Positions 18,342 to 27,449 of a stretch of DNA of 64,000 bases are shown in pieces. Below the pieces are notes generated by a model. It had not been told where the DNA came from and did no database searches. It worked only from the letters and a program-made list of their open reading frames with translations. The stretch comes from SZUA-37 sp964472525 (lineage in GTDB: Bacteria; Pseudomonadota; Gammaproteobacteria; UBA6429; Thiohalophilaceae). The first letter of the stretch is position 1, and each line of letters opens with the position of its first letter. The stretch covers positions 10,598 through 74,597 of the forward strand of contig CAYYLL010000014.1 of NCBI GenBank assembly GCA_964472525.1, given 5' to 3'. A program made the position numbers and the translations under genes.

Positions 18342-21192
18342 ACCGTTCTACCTTTTCAGTTTTTGCGTAACGTATAGGTTGTAATCTTGATAATTGTTTA
18401 AGACTTTTCTTAACCCAGTTATTATAAATACCTAAACGGACATTTTTTATATTTTCAACATGGATATCAATAGCTTTTTCTTCAAATGGAAAGGCTTGTT
18501 CTTCCAATAGAATGTCATATTGTTCTTTCTCCTCGGCTGATAGCCCTTTAGGACGTTGTGACTTCATTAAGGCGCGAGCAAAATTGTTATATATTTCTGC
18601 AATTTGATAGGTTGCCGAGGTGGATACATCTGCAACTTTATAATTGAGAGCTTGCTGGTAAGCTTTAATTGTTTTTTGCATTAAACGTTTTTTCTTTTTC
18701 AGGCTTTTCTTTAAAGGGATGCGTAAGCGTATTCTATTATATTGAGTTCGAAGCGGCTTCGCTAATACCAATGTCGCATTCCCTGCAAGATATTTGGTTC
18801 TGTCGGTGCGATGACGGCCACCTCTTGCATCGGCTTTAATAATTTCGCGTAACCAGTGGCCCCATTTTTTAAGCTTACGTGCTTTTTTGTAATGCTCCGC
18901 CAGTGTATTTCGAGCTTCCATGGCTTCTGCCAGTGGACGTGGGTATTGTTTTATGTATTTTTTATAAAGGCGTATCCCATTATTTTGGTTACCCCCTTTA
19001 AGGTAGAGGTTTGCCGCTTGTAATGTCATGTCTCGTTTAAAGTTAGCATTGCCTTTAGTTTTAAGCAGTTTCTCGATTTCTCCTGCGGCTTTGGTGTATT
19101 GTTTTGTTTCCGTGTAGATAAAGGCAAGCTTTTCGGTTACGCCTTGCTGTAATTTCTTCTTTTGCGGGTAATTTCTTCTGAATTGCTCAAGAATATGGGA
19201 GGCACGTTTTAATTGCTTTTCTTTTATAAGTAAAGTTGCAGCATCGTATTCAGCTGCCGCTAATAGAGGTGAGTTAGGTACTGCTTTCTTTAAACGTAAA
19301 AAATGAGACACGGCAAGCTGATTATTGTTGCTCGCTTTAGCTAATTCCCCTTGCTTGTAAATACTGGCTGCTAATCGTGTTTGCATGGGTTTATAGAGTT
19401 TGCTGGTTTTAGCAGTACGGTGTAATACTTGTTTGTAAGCTTTTTCTGCCTCAGCATAATTGGCTAAAGCAAATTCAGAGTGGCCGATAATACCCCATGC
19501 TGTACGTTTGTCGCGTGGTGAGGTATATTTTGATTTCATTTTTAACAATAAGCGAGCGGTTTGATTGGCTCGAGCGTAACGCTTGTACGCATAAAGTGTT
19601 TCGCTGGTTTTAGCTAATACCGATGGTACACGTTTATCCTGTGGAAATTTTTCACTAAATAATAATGCGCTTGCAATGGCTTTTTGTTGCCAGACATAAA
19701 CAAGTTTTCCACTGTTTTTATTTTTGCTGTTCTGTACCTGCCGTTGCAGCTTCGGATAAATTAGAATAGCTGCATAAGCGGCTTCTGCACTTTTCTTATG
19801 TTTGACGTAACCATAAGCTGTTTTTTCAAATTCCAGTATTGCTTTTTGGTACTGTCCTGATTCGTTTAATGATTCAGCCAGTAAGAAATTCATATTGGCA
19901 CTGGCTTTGTCATTAGGAAACATTGTAATAAATTCGTCATACCATTTTGCGGCTTGACGGTAATCACTTCGTTTGTGTGATTTTCGGCCACTGGCATGAT
20001 AGTACGTTGCAAGGTCTTTAATATGCAATGCGAGTAATGGTTTAATAAAATTGCGCTTTTCATTACTCTGAGTTCGCCAGTAGTAACTTTTAGTATTATA
20101 TCGTTTAATAAAATCAATTTTAGATTGAATAACCAGGCTGGTTAGGCCACCTTTCTTATAAGCTGAAATGGCGTCCTGATGAAATATCGGTGCATCAGGG
20201 TCATTTGGGGCATGTTTAACGTAAGCCATATAAGTATCGGCTGCATCGACTATGCGATCTTTATTTTGATATTGTTTACCTAATGCACGGTATAGAAGTG
20301 GTTCATAGGGCTTTTTCCCTGAAGATTTAAGATAACGTGTCAGGGTGCGAGCGCCTTGTTGGTATGATAATGTCAAGCTGGTAACACGTAGGGTGTCATT
20401 GAGTAATTCTTTTTCGCTACGACTAATACCCGGTGATAATGTAACTCGACCTAGTTTACCTTGAGAACTCTTTATATCGAGTAAATGAATAAACTGCTTC
20501 AATGCTTGAGGGTATTTATTACGTTTAAAGAATGTCCAGCCATATTTATACATTGCTTTTTCGAAAAACAAAGAGTGCTTATAATTTTTAACAACGTTGT
20601 TGTAAGCATTTCCTGCCAACGCATACTTGTTTAATACGAAATAAGTTTCTCCAAGCCTGAAATTAACTTCATCACTATACTTTGAGTGAGGGAATTTTCT
20701 TTTTAATCTGTTAAGAGTATTTTGTTCATTTTGTGTTTCAGCAAGCAATGAATAGGCTTTTGCGAGTTGATATAAAACCAATTCATTTTCTTTTGAATTT
20801 TTGTGGGTTCGTAAGTAACGTGTATATTGTTTAATGGCTGAACGAAGTTGCTGTTTGCCGGCTGCCGACATTGGGTCGTCATCGGCTGCCGTTCGGTCTT
20901 CACCTGACATTAATTCCAAATCAGCTAGGCGACGTTGTGCATCACTGTAAATATCTTCAACGGGTACGCTACGAAGGAACTCTTTGTATTTTGCAACAAC
21001 ACTTTTTCTTTCTATGGGTTGTACTTTAATATTTTCAATAACAAAATCTTTATCCTCGATACTGGCGATGGTGGGTGAATTTCTACCCGTTGCACAGGCA
21101 ACAAGAATCATCGATAGAGAGAACCCAGTTAAAATAGTTCTGGCCATTTTAAAATTTAGGTTTGCAGCTTGTGATTTAATAACATGTTTCAC
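18322..21192 (-). CDS. Large TPR lipoprotein
   Basis: The protein has 956 residues. A lipoprotein signal ends in SMILVAC (Cys33), followed by helical TPR-like repeats over nearly the whole length (for example NELVLYQLAKAYSLLAETQN and the EVNFRLGETYFVLNKYALAG region). It is rich in Lys. The start is GTG at 21192, overlapping the stop of the upstream gene as GTGA. In architecture it recalls AglT/GltE-type TPR proteins of gliding motility complexes; that comparison is inference. It is likely a periplasmic, membrane-anchored scaffold. Confidence 0.85.
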   Translation of the reverse strand: MKHVIKSQAANLNFKMARTILTGFSLSMILVACATGRNSPTIASIEDKDFVIENIKVQPIERKSVVAKYKEFLRSVPVEDIYSDAQRRLADLELMSGEDRTAADDDPMSAAGKQQLRSAIKQYTRYLRTHKNSKENELVLYQLAKAYSLLAETQNEQNTLNRLKRKFPHSKYSDEVNFRLGETYFVLNKYALAGNAYNNVVKNYKHSLFFEKAMYKYGWTFFKRNKYPQALKQFIHLLDIKSSQGKLGRVTLSPGISRSEKELLNDTLRVTSLTLSYQQGARTLTRYLKSSGKKPYEPLLYRALGKQYQNKDRIVDAADTYMAYVKHAPNDPDAPIFHQDAISAYKKGGLTSLVIQSKIDFIKRYNTKSYYWRTQSNEKRNFIKPLLALHIKDLATYYHASGRKSHKRSDYRQAAKWYDEFITMFPNDKASANMNFLLAESLNESGQYQKAILEFEKTAYGYVKHKKSAEAAYAAILIYPKLQRQVQNSKNKNSGKLVYVWQQKAIASALLFSEKFPQDKRVPSVLAKTSETLYAYKRYARANQTARLLLKMKSKYTSPRDKRTAWGIIGHSEFALANYAEAEKAYKQVLHRTAKTSKLYKPMQTRLAASIYKQGELAKASNNNQLAVSHFLRLKKAVPNSPLLAAAEYDAATLLIKEKQLKRASHILEQFRRNYPQKKKLQQGVTEKLAFIYTETKQYTKAAGEIEKLLKTKGNANFKRDMTLQAANLYLKGGNQNNGIRLYKKYIKQYPRPLAEAMEARNTLAEHYKKARKLKKWGHWLREIIKADARGGRHRTDRTKYLAGNATLVLAKPLRTQYNRIRLRIPLKKSLKKKKRLMQKTIKAYQQALNYKVADVSTSATYQIAEIYNNFARALMKSQRPKGLSAEEKEQYDILLEEQAFPFEEKAIDIHVENIKNVRLGIYNNWVKKSLKQLSRLQPIRYAKTEKVERYVDAIH

Positions 21193-23087
21193 TCTGCATC
21201 ACCCTGTTGCGATATTTTTTTCGAAGATGATAGAGAAATTTTGTCATATAAACGTGCTACAGAAAAACGCGCTCTGGCATGATATTTTTTTAATGCGCGT
21301 TGTTTATTATTTAATTCACGCATTGCCATTAGCACTAAAAATCGTTGTTGTTGTCCCAGTAAACGCTTAAGCTTTCTTTTTAAACGTGTAATACGAGTTG
21401 TTTTTTCAATAATTTTTTCATTAAAGCCCGCAAAGCGTGAGGGTGCTGCTTCCCATGCCTGTTTAATCGATTGGGTTGCCTTTTTTGTATCATCAAGTGC
21501 GGACTCAACTAGCTTAAGTTGTTTTTCAGCTTTCCATAAACGCGGAACATAGTCTCTGGACAGTTTCCATATCATTATTCCTTTTAAAATATGAAATTTA
21601 TGTTTTTGCTCTGTTAAATCACTACTGTTTCTTAAATTTTCCAATGCAAGTTCAACGCGGCCTAATTTTTTTATCTGCTTGCGTTCTTTTTTTGTTGCAA
21701 GTGCCAGTATGTCGTTTTGTTTGTCAATACGTGTCAGTTCTTTTTTAAATCGGTCTTTTTCGTTGGTTAAGGCAATAATTTTATTGATTCTTTCATCATT
21801 CTTAATTTCGGGTAATTTATTTTGGTAACGTAACTTTCTTTCTTTTAGCATAAGTTCGTAAGCGGGAAATTGGTCTGTCCAACGATTAAGTACTTTCTGT
21901 AAAAATAACAGATCACGCAAGTTTAAATAAGCTTGTTGAAATTTATTTTTTGCAATGAGTTGTTCAATGTACGGCGTCGCAAGAGAAACCGGCGGTGTGG
22001 TTAGCCGGAAACCATTATCTTCTTTTTCTGCACTAAGTACCTTACTTAATGACGCAATCAGTTCGCCTCCTTCTATGATATTAATAACGGCATTAATCGA
22101 TTTAAGTTCCTGATCGTAAACGGCAACGGCATTCTGGTAATGCCCGAGTGCATTAGTATTTGCCTTGATTTGTTCAAGTGTGTAGGGGATGGCTAGCATT
22201 GCCTCTTGTACCGCAGTATCAACAGCGTCTCGTTTTTCTAATGCCATCCATGGACGTAGTGCTTTTTTGTGTTCATTTAATGTACTGTATGCCCAACCGA
22301 GCCCAAGTAATGCTTTATTCGAAAACGGTCCTTTAAGCCGTACCTGACGCAAAAATCCGGGGGCTCGATCGGGTTGGTTATTACGGATATAGGCAAAGCC
22401 AATGGCTAAATTAGCTTTATCAACCAAAGCATTTATTTCTGCTGAATCAGCATTGATACTGCTTATCTGACGTAAATGTTGTATCCCTTCTTTATATTTC
22501 CCATCTCGTATTAAAGCGACACCTATATTATAGAGTGCATAGTAGGCCCATTCACTATTGTCCGAAAATTGTTCGAGTAGTTGGGTTGCTTTAGCATATT
22601 CTTTTTTGCGCAAATAAATATTGGATAGTAAATGCAGTTTTTCGTCATTAAAATAGACGGGCAAGGTTGTTGTTACATTGGTGAGGGCTGCAACTGCTTT
22701 GTCATAAAATGATTTTTTATAAAATAATTTACCTAGGTAGAAGAAGGTACGATCGCGTATAGAAATCGGTAAATTTTTGGCTAGTAATTTTGTGAAAACA
22801 TCATGAGCCTGATTGTGCAATCCATAGGCGAGAAACAACCCACCTTTTAATAATTCAGGCTCGTTACCCTGTGTGGTGATGGGATTTTGTTTGTCTGCAA
22901 CCATCAGGTTAGTCAGAGATGAAAAGTATTTACTCTGATAGAAATTATATAATGCTTCGCCATAACGCAAGTCTTTAATCGTTTCTTTGGGAAGTTTGTC
23001 ATTGGCTGTCGCTGGAATGAACGCACAGCCTAATGTCAGTACAGAAACTGATAGCACTAGTCGAATATAATTGTGTGACAGCGACAT
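21189..23087 (-). CDS. Exported TPR and coiled-coil protein
   Basis: The protein has 632 residues with a signal peptide (to about residue 28, ATA-ND). TPR-like repeats occupy about 35-330 (for example AVAALTNVTTTLPVYFNDEK and GFAYIRNNQPDRAPGFLRQV). Basic coiled coil fills about 400-610. The gene overlaps the next one by four bases (GTGA) and starts eight bases after the coiled-coil/PEGA-like gene stop. It is presumably a periplasmic structural partner of the two TPR lipoproteins encoded next. Confidence 0.82.
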   Translation of the reverse strand: MSLSHNYIRLVLSVSVLTLGCAFIPATANDKLPKETIKDLRYGEALYNFYQSKYFSSLTNLMVADKQNPITTQGNEPELLKGGLFLAYGLHNQAHDVFTKLLAKNLPISIRDRTFFYLGKLFYKKSFYDKAVAALTNVTTTLPVYFNDEKLHLLSNIYLRKKEYAKATQLLEQFSDNSEWAYYALYNIGVALIRDGKYKEGIQHLRQISSINADSAEINALVDKANLAIGFAYIRNNQPDRAPGFLRQVRLKGPFSNKALLGLGWAYSTLNEHKKALRPWMALEKRDAVDTAVQEAMLAIPYTLEQIKANTNALGHYQNAVAVYDQELKSINAVINIIEGGELIASLSKVLSAEKEDNGFRLTTPPVSLATPYIEQLIAKNKFQQAYLNLRDLLFLQKVLNRWTDQFPAYELMLKERKLRYQNKLPEIKNDERINKIIALTNEKDRFKKELTRIDKQNDILALATKKERKQIKKLGRVELALENLRNSSDLTEQKHKFHILKGIMIWKLSRDYVPRLWKAEKQLKLVESALDDTKKATQSIKQAWEAAPSRFAGFNEKIIEKTTRITRLKRKLKRLLGQQQRFLVLMAMRELNNKQRALKKYHARARFSVARLYDKISLSSSKKISQQGDAE

Positions 23088-23095
23088 GGTGGATG

Positions 23096-23650
23096 TTATT
23101 CCCAGACCTTAACTTTAAACTGTGGTTGTTGTTTTACCGTGTCATCACTTATTTTGAGTTCTACAAATTGAGCGGCACTTGTTTTATTGATAATGGTGGT
23201 TGAGCCTTCTTTGTAGGGACGGTTATTGGGGCCAATGCCCGTGTAATAGGCGATAATTTCATGTTTGCCGGAAGGTAGGTTGCCGGTGTAAATACGTTGT
23301 ACGCCACCACGCTTTAAAGCTTCAATTTCGCGTTTAGTATATAAATGGTTGGCAACAATTTTGTCATCAAGCCTGACTTGCACAGAGTCAAGTCGAAACA
23401 GATTGCCAATGTCTATTGATAAAAATATGGATATTTGGGTGTTGGAAGGAAATAACAGTTCTTCTTCCAGCATAAATAAGTCGCGATTCAGATCCAGAAC
23501 TTCTTTTTTTAGGCCTTGTATCTGGTTGTCTAGGGAACGTAGTTCATTAGACGGCACAGCGGTAGAGGCTGTTTCTTCAGCCATTGTATTTATGCTGTTC
23601 AGTAATAGAAAACCTAGAATAGCAAATGAATAAATTATTTTTTTTAACAT
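23096..23650 (-). CDS. Exported coiled-coil protein, unknown family
   Basis: The protein has 184 residues. The start at ATG 23650 gives a normal signal peptide (MLKKIIYSFAILGFLLLNSI, cleavage near TMA-EE); an upstream in-frame start at 23704 would overlap the DUF3570 gene and spoil it. Residues about 35-60 form a short coiled coil (LRSLDNQIQGLKKEVLDLNR). The rest is beta-rich, with a turn (IYTGNLPSGKHEIIAYY) resembling PEGA-type or Ig-like domains. Function unknown. It lies 17 bp after the DUF3570 stop within the cluster. Confidence 0.7.
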   Translation of the reverse strand: MLKKIIYSFAILGFLLLNSINTMAEETASTAVPSNELRSLDNQIQGLKKEVLDLNRDLFMLEEELLFPSNTQISIFLSIDIGNLFRLDSVQVRLDDKIVANHLYTKREIEALKRGGVQRIYTGNLPSGKHEIIAYYTGIGPNNRPYKEGSTTIINKTSAAQFVELKISDDTVKQQPQFKVKVWE

Positions 23651-23667
23651 AAGAGGTATACCTGTTT

Positions 23668-24759
23668 TTAATACCATAATGATAATAATATTTGTGCGAC
23701 CCAAGCTGTAAACGAATATTGTGCACCGGTTTTGTAATTGGTGAAATCATCGTATTTAAATTCCATATAGCTGAGTGATGTTGTGAATGTACCTTTGCTG
23801 AAAAAGCCCCTGTCATTTTCAAACATGTGGTAAGTGTATCCGGCTTTTAATGAGGTATCGGAAAAAGTACTTAACTCTTTATCTCGAGCCATATAAATCA
23901 TTTCGGCATCAAAGTTATCACTGTAGAAGCTGGCTTTGTTTTGAGAATACAGCCGATAAGAAACCTCGAAAATGTTTTTATTGCCTAAATATTTGCTAAA
24001 GCCGATTTCGATGGTATCGCTTTGGATGCCCCAAGTGTCAGTAAAATAGCGATAGTCAAAATGAATGGAACCACGCCAGTCAAAGTAAGTTAAAGATCGA
24101 AATGAATAGGCTTCACTGGTTCGTGTTGACGGATAAATTTCAGGTACATAAGCACCAAGAACGCGTGCGGCACGATACGGGTTATTTAGAAAACCTTTTT
24201 CTGCGATAGCTTCGTAATTAAAACTGGTTATCCAGTTTTTTGTGATAATTTGAGATATTCCCAAACGGTAGCGGTAGCGATTTAATGCTTTATTAAAGTC
24301 AGTATCAACGCGTTTTACGGTATCCGATGATGTGGAATAGCCCATGCTAAAGGTTGTCATTCCACCAAAAAATTCCTGAGACATATCAATGTTATAAGAA
24401 TCGGATAGATAATCATTTTCTTCGCTGTTGTTATAAGAGATGCTGGTAATCGTATCATTGAATAAATAGTCGACTCCCAATGAAATATCATCACGCTTAT
24501 CAGTATATTCGCTGGCTTGAGCCTGAACATCAATAGAAGCACTGGTGATATTATCAACATAGTAGCTTGCAAAAACTGAATACGATTTTTCGTTACCTTT
24601 GCGTACTAAAATAGCCGGACCTTGCGCAGTGACGCCACCACCGGAATAATAGTGGGTCATAATATCTGCACGATCATCGGCTAGTACGGCTGCATGTAAC
24701 AAACGTACGGATAGAAAAAATACAAGCAGTATAAAGTTGAAGTAATTCAATAATTTCAT
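23668..24759 (-). CDS. DUF3570 outer-membrane beta-barrel protein
   Basis: The protein has 363 residues starting at ATG 24759 (MKLLNYFNFILLVFFLSVRL signal). The N-terminus of the mature part (DRADIMTHYYSGGGVTAQGP) and the alternating aromatic strands to the C-terminus identify DUF3570, a predicted outer-membrane barrel; the last residue is Tyr after a Leu-Leu-Ser-Leu-Trp strand, as in barrels. The longer frame to 24849 runs into the upstream DUF4266 gene and is rejected. DUF3570 commonly neighbours DUF4266, a thioredoxin-like protein and ApbE, as here. Confidence 0.88.
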   Translation of the reverse strand: MKLLNYFNFILLVFFLSVRLLHAAVLADDRADIMTHYYSGGGVTAQGPAILVRKGNEKSYSVFASYYVDNITSASIDVQAQASEYTDKRDDISLGVDYLFNDTITSISYNNSEENDYLSDSYNIDMSQEFFGGMTTFSMGYSTSSDTVKRVDTDFNKALNRYRYRLGISQIITKNWITSFNYEAIAEKGFLNNPYRAARVLGAYVPEIYPSTRTSEAYSFRSLTYFDWRGSIHFDYRYFTDTWGIQSDTIEIGFSKYLGNKNIFEVSYRLYSQNKASFYSDNFDAEMIYMARDKELSTFSDTSLKAGYTYHMFENDRGFFSKGTFTTSLSYMEFKYDDFTNYKTGAQYSFTAWVAQILLSLWY

Positions 24760-24772
24760 TTTATCTTGTAGC

Positions 24773-25018
24773 TTAGTTACAACCACAGCCCCCACCCACA
24801 CTGGTTCCAGCACCATGCGAACCTTCGCGTACGTTATAAACATGCTCAAAGTGACTTGAAATAGAAGGTTGCCTTGTGAAACTCATAATAGGATCGGCTA
24901 AAATCTCACGTTCATAAGGTTGCACCCACGGTTCAAAAGAAGAACACGCTGTTACCGCGCTCATTAATAGAATAGCGAGACTTATTCTTAATGATTTTTG
25001 TTTAGTTAGGAAAAGCAT
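24773..25018 (-). CDS. DUF4266 lipoprotein
   Basis: The protein has 81 residues: a lipoprotein signal ending in SAVTAC (Cys25), a short middle segment with SFEPWVQPYEREILADPIMS typical of DUF4266, and a Gly-rich C-terminus ending in GGGCGCN. The terminal CGC is a conspicuous feature and may bind metal or a cofactor, or be a redox pair. The gene lies five bases after the TlpA gene and 13 bases before DUF3570. The substrate and function are unknown. Confidence 0.88.
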   Translation of the reverse strand: MLFLTKQKSLRISLAILLMSAVTACSSFEPWVQPYEREILADPIMSFTRQPSISSHFEHVYNVREGSHGAGTSVGGGCGCN

Positions 25019-25023
25019 GGTTT

Positions 25024-25533
25024 TTATTCTCTTAATAGTTGTTTAATTGCTTTAACATATTTTTTCTCATACCCCGGCTTGTAGCCGTAGAATATATTTC
25101 GAACTTTTCCGTCTCGATCTATGAGTAAGGTAAAAGGCATAGCCTTTATAGAATATAATTTGCTGACAGTCTGTGAGCTATCAAACAAGATTGGAAATTT
25201 AGCACCTAAATCTCGTGCCATTTTAGATGCTTTCATTTTATTCTTGTCGATATTAACACCTAGCACGGTAAAGCCAATATTTTTGTATTGTTGATAAATC
25301 TTTTGTAACTTTGGGATTTCAACCCGACAAGGGTTGCACCAAGTCGCCCAAAAATTAAGCATAATAACTTGACCACGTTGCTCGGTTAAACGGATATTTT
25401 GTTTTGTTGATGACGATAAGGTGAAGTCTGGAGCTGTTTGGTTAACTTTTACGGCATAGGCAGAGTTGCTGCCAACTATTAATAACAAAGACACTAATAT
25501 TTTGATAATAGAGTTTTTCATTGTGTCAGCCAT
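25024..25533 (-). CDS. TlpA/ResA-like periplasmic thioredoxin
   Basis: The protein has 169 residues: a signal anchor (about 9-27) and an AhpC/TSA-type thioredoxin fold with the redox pair WCNPC (Cys66, Cys69), followed by the cis-Pro region MPFTLLIDRDG. It probably reduces disulfides in the periplasm, as ResA does before heme attachment or as a helper for the Cys-rich DUF4266 protein. Two in-frame ATGs (25533, 25521) are possible; the signal works with either. It lies eight bases after the barrel gene. Confidence 0.9.
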   Translation of the reverse strand: MADTMKNSIIKILVSLLLIVGSNSAYAVKVNQTAPDFTLSSSTKQNIRLTEQRGQVIMLNFWATWCNPCRVEIPKLQKIYQQYKNIGFTVLGVNIDKNKMKASKMARDLGAKFPILFDSSQTVSKLYSIKAMPFTLLIDRDGKVRNIFYGYKPGYEKKYVKAIKQLLRE

Positions 25534-25541
25534 GATTTAGG

Positions 25542-26192
25542 TTAAAAATAAATAGACAGACCAAGTGTCATTTCGAGATTGCTAATAACTTTACTTGTAC
25601 CCGTTATATCAGATTCAAATGAATGCCGCCTTACATCCATATGAATGGCAAGCCAGTCTTTTGGCAGTATTCGGAAACCCGCACCTAATATGGTTGTACT
25701 GTGATCCTTGCTGACAAAAGTGGTACTGCCTGCACCGGCGACAAGATAAAATGAACTGGTCCATGCCACCTCTTCAACTGGAAAGAATTCTCCGGAAAAC
25801 AGGTTGTAACCGACAATGACATAGTTGTATTCAAGTGTTTCAGTTTCATTAGGGAAAAGTCCACCGGGTAATATTTTGCGGAAGGTGGTGTCTGAAACAT
25901 CGGTGCTGCCAAAAGAACCCTCGATAAAGGCACGTTCGGTTATGTGGTAGGTCACTCTAAAACCGGTCACCGTATTGGCACCAAAGTCTTCCATATTATA
26001 CTGCCCCATATAGGTGCCAACTTCAAAATTTTCGGTATCAATTTTGGGGATAACAATATCTCGGCGTTCAATTTCAGGTTTGATAACCTGTTCATCCTGA
26101 GGGTGAAGCTCGCGAGTGGATTCGGCTGCATTAGCAAGACAACTAATGCTAAGAATGAGTAAGCTTAAAATCGTTTTCATAATTTTTATCAT
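25542..26192 (-). CDS. Outer-membrane beta-barrel domain protein
   Basis: The protein has 216 residues with a signal peptide (IMKTILSLLILSISCLANA) and eight or so amphipathic strands ending in the aromatic residue Phe (LEMTLGLSIYF). It fits the outer-membrane barrel family shared by myxobacteria and some proteobacteria (OMP_myx_plus type). It is the second of two adjacent barrels, nine bases after the SH3-barrel gene. It may form the outer-membrane exit or anchor for the envelope machine. Confidence 0.78.
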   Translation of the reverse strand: MIKIMKTILSLLILSISCLANAAESTRELHPQDEQVIKPEIERRDIVIPKIDTENFEVGTYMGQYNMEDFGANTVTGFRVTYHITERAFIEGSFGSTDVSDTTFRKILPGGLFPNETETLEYNYVIVGYNLFSGEFFPVEEVAWTSSFYLVAGAGSTTFVSKDHSTTILGAGFRILPKDWLAIHMDVRRHSFESDITGTSKVISNLEMTLGLSIYF

Positions 26193-26200
26193 TGGTTAAA

Positions 26201-26965
26201 TTAAAAGAAGAAGGAGAACCCACCATTAATCTGTGAATATTCATCACTTCGATTGTCTCCAACAAGCACAACGTAAGTACTGGCTTCAAGACGGAAATAA
26301 AATCGGTCTGATAAATAATATTTTACACCTATGCCTGCGTTAGCCATATCAAGAGTACTTGATTTTGCTGCGACTAACGAAGTTGAGGGTACATTTTCAA
26401 ATTTCCCGTAGCCGATATACATAAAAGGGCTAAAACGTGCATCGGGATAAAGTTGTAAGTTAAAATTGCCTTGATATAAGGTTGAGCTCGAAAACTTGCC
26501 AGCAATTTTTGTATAAGCTAACTCAAATATTATATTTGGTGTTAATTTATAACCTAGCCGAAGGGTGAAGCTTTGTTCACTTTCAAATAAACCACTGGCA
26601 ATACCAAACTCTAAACGACTTTTTAGGTAGTCATCGAGTAAAATATCTTTAAAGGATTTTTTTACGCCTGCTTCGGTGAGTGTTTTCTCTAATTGCTTTC
26701 GTGCAACCCAACCTGTTTTATTTGAATCAGTTTGTACTTTAAACCAGTCCGTTTTTCGTTTTAATATTTTAATTTTATTTCCGCGCTGGTCGACAAAAAA
26801 AACAGGGAAGCCACTCCCCGGGCCAGTATGTAATTCAATATAGGCTTCGACTATTTTTACTTTTTGATACTCATCTTGTTTATCGGTTTCTTTAGCTTGC
26901 ACCGAAAAAGGAACAATAAGTAGCAATACCAACAGTATATTGAATAGTTTCAATTGAATACTCAT
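26201..26965 (-). CDS. SH3-domain plus outer-membrane beta-barrel protein
   Basis: The protein has 254 residues: signal peptide (to about 24), a bacterial SH3 domain (about 30-92; AYIELHTGPGSGFPVFF, then KTGWVARKQL) likely to touch peptidoglycan, then a barrel of eight or so strands ending in SQINGGFSFFF. The terminal Phe fits a BAM substrate. The gene overlaps the end of the small heme lipoprotein gene by one base. An SH3 fused to a barrel suggests an outer-membrane protein anchored to the cell wall. Confidence 0.8.
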   Translation of the reverse strand: MSIQLKLFNILLVLLLIVPFSVQAKETDKQDEYQKVKIVEAYIELHTGPGSGFPVFFVDQRGNKIKILKRKTDWFKVQTDSNKTGWVARKQLEKTLTEAGVKKSFKDILLDDYLKSRLEFGIASGLFESEQSFTLRLGYKLTPNIIFELAYTKIAGKFSSSTLYQGNFNLQLYPDARFSPFMYIGYGKFENVPSTSLVAAKSSTLDMANAGIGVKYYLSDRFYFRLEASTYVVLVGDNRSDEYSQINGGFSFFF

Positions 26966-27420
26966 TAGGGTGTAACCGGGTTGTTTATCCAGTTAAAGAT
27001 AATGGTGTAATTCGCATCACCCTTGGTAAAAATATCACCACCCGCATGGCTGCCCACACTGGAAAAGATGCCTGTTAAAGGTTCAAGCAACAGTTTACTT
27101 TGAGATGGGTCAACCAGATTTGCAAATGATTTTGCCGAGATAAAGTTAGCCGTAAGCTCACTGGTTGAGGTTGCATTAGGATAAATTTTAAAGGAGCCAC
27201 CTGAACCGCCACTTATATTATGACAGCCGCTAGCTGAGCAGGTTTTACCCCCAATATTGGCATTAAACACAGCGTTGACTGAACCAGTAAAGGTTGTGTA
27301 GCTAAGGGTTTGTACACCAACGTTCTTTTTGTTTTCGACCTGTTTACAGCTTGTTAAAGTTAACAAGCTGTAAAGAGCGAAAAATAAAATAGCGATGCGT
27401 GGTATAGCTTGATACGGCAT
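26965..27420 (-). CDS. Small lipoprotein with a CX4CH heme-like motif
   Basis: The protein has 151 residues: lipoprotein signal ending in TLTSC (Cys25), then Cys61-X4-Cys66-His67 (CSASGCH), a possible c-type heme site with a spacing one sees in some multiheme cytochromes. The C-terminus (GDANYTIIFNWINNP) closely matches the end of the upstream 987-residue protein (SDADYTTIANWITTP), so this looks like a free-standing copy of that protein's last cytochrome domain. It lies 29 bp downstream of it. Confidence 0.72.
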   Translation of the reverse strand: MPYQAIPRIAILFFALYSLLTLTSCKQVENKKNVGVQTLSYTTFTGSVNAVFNANIGGKTCSASGCHNISGGSGGSFKIYPNATSTSELTANFISAKSFANLVDPSQSKLLLEPLTGIFSSVGSHAGGDIFTKGDANYTIIFNWINNPVTP

Positions 27421-27449
27421 AAGCTTTCACTTTCTTTATTATTTTATTT

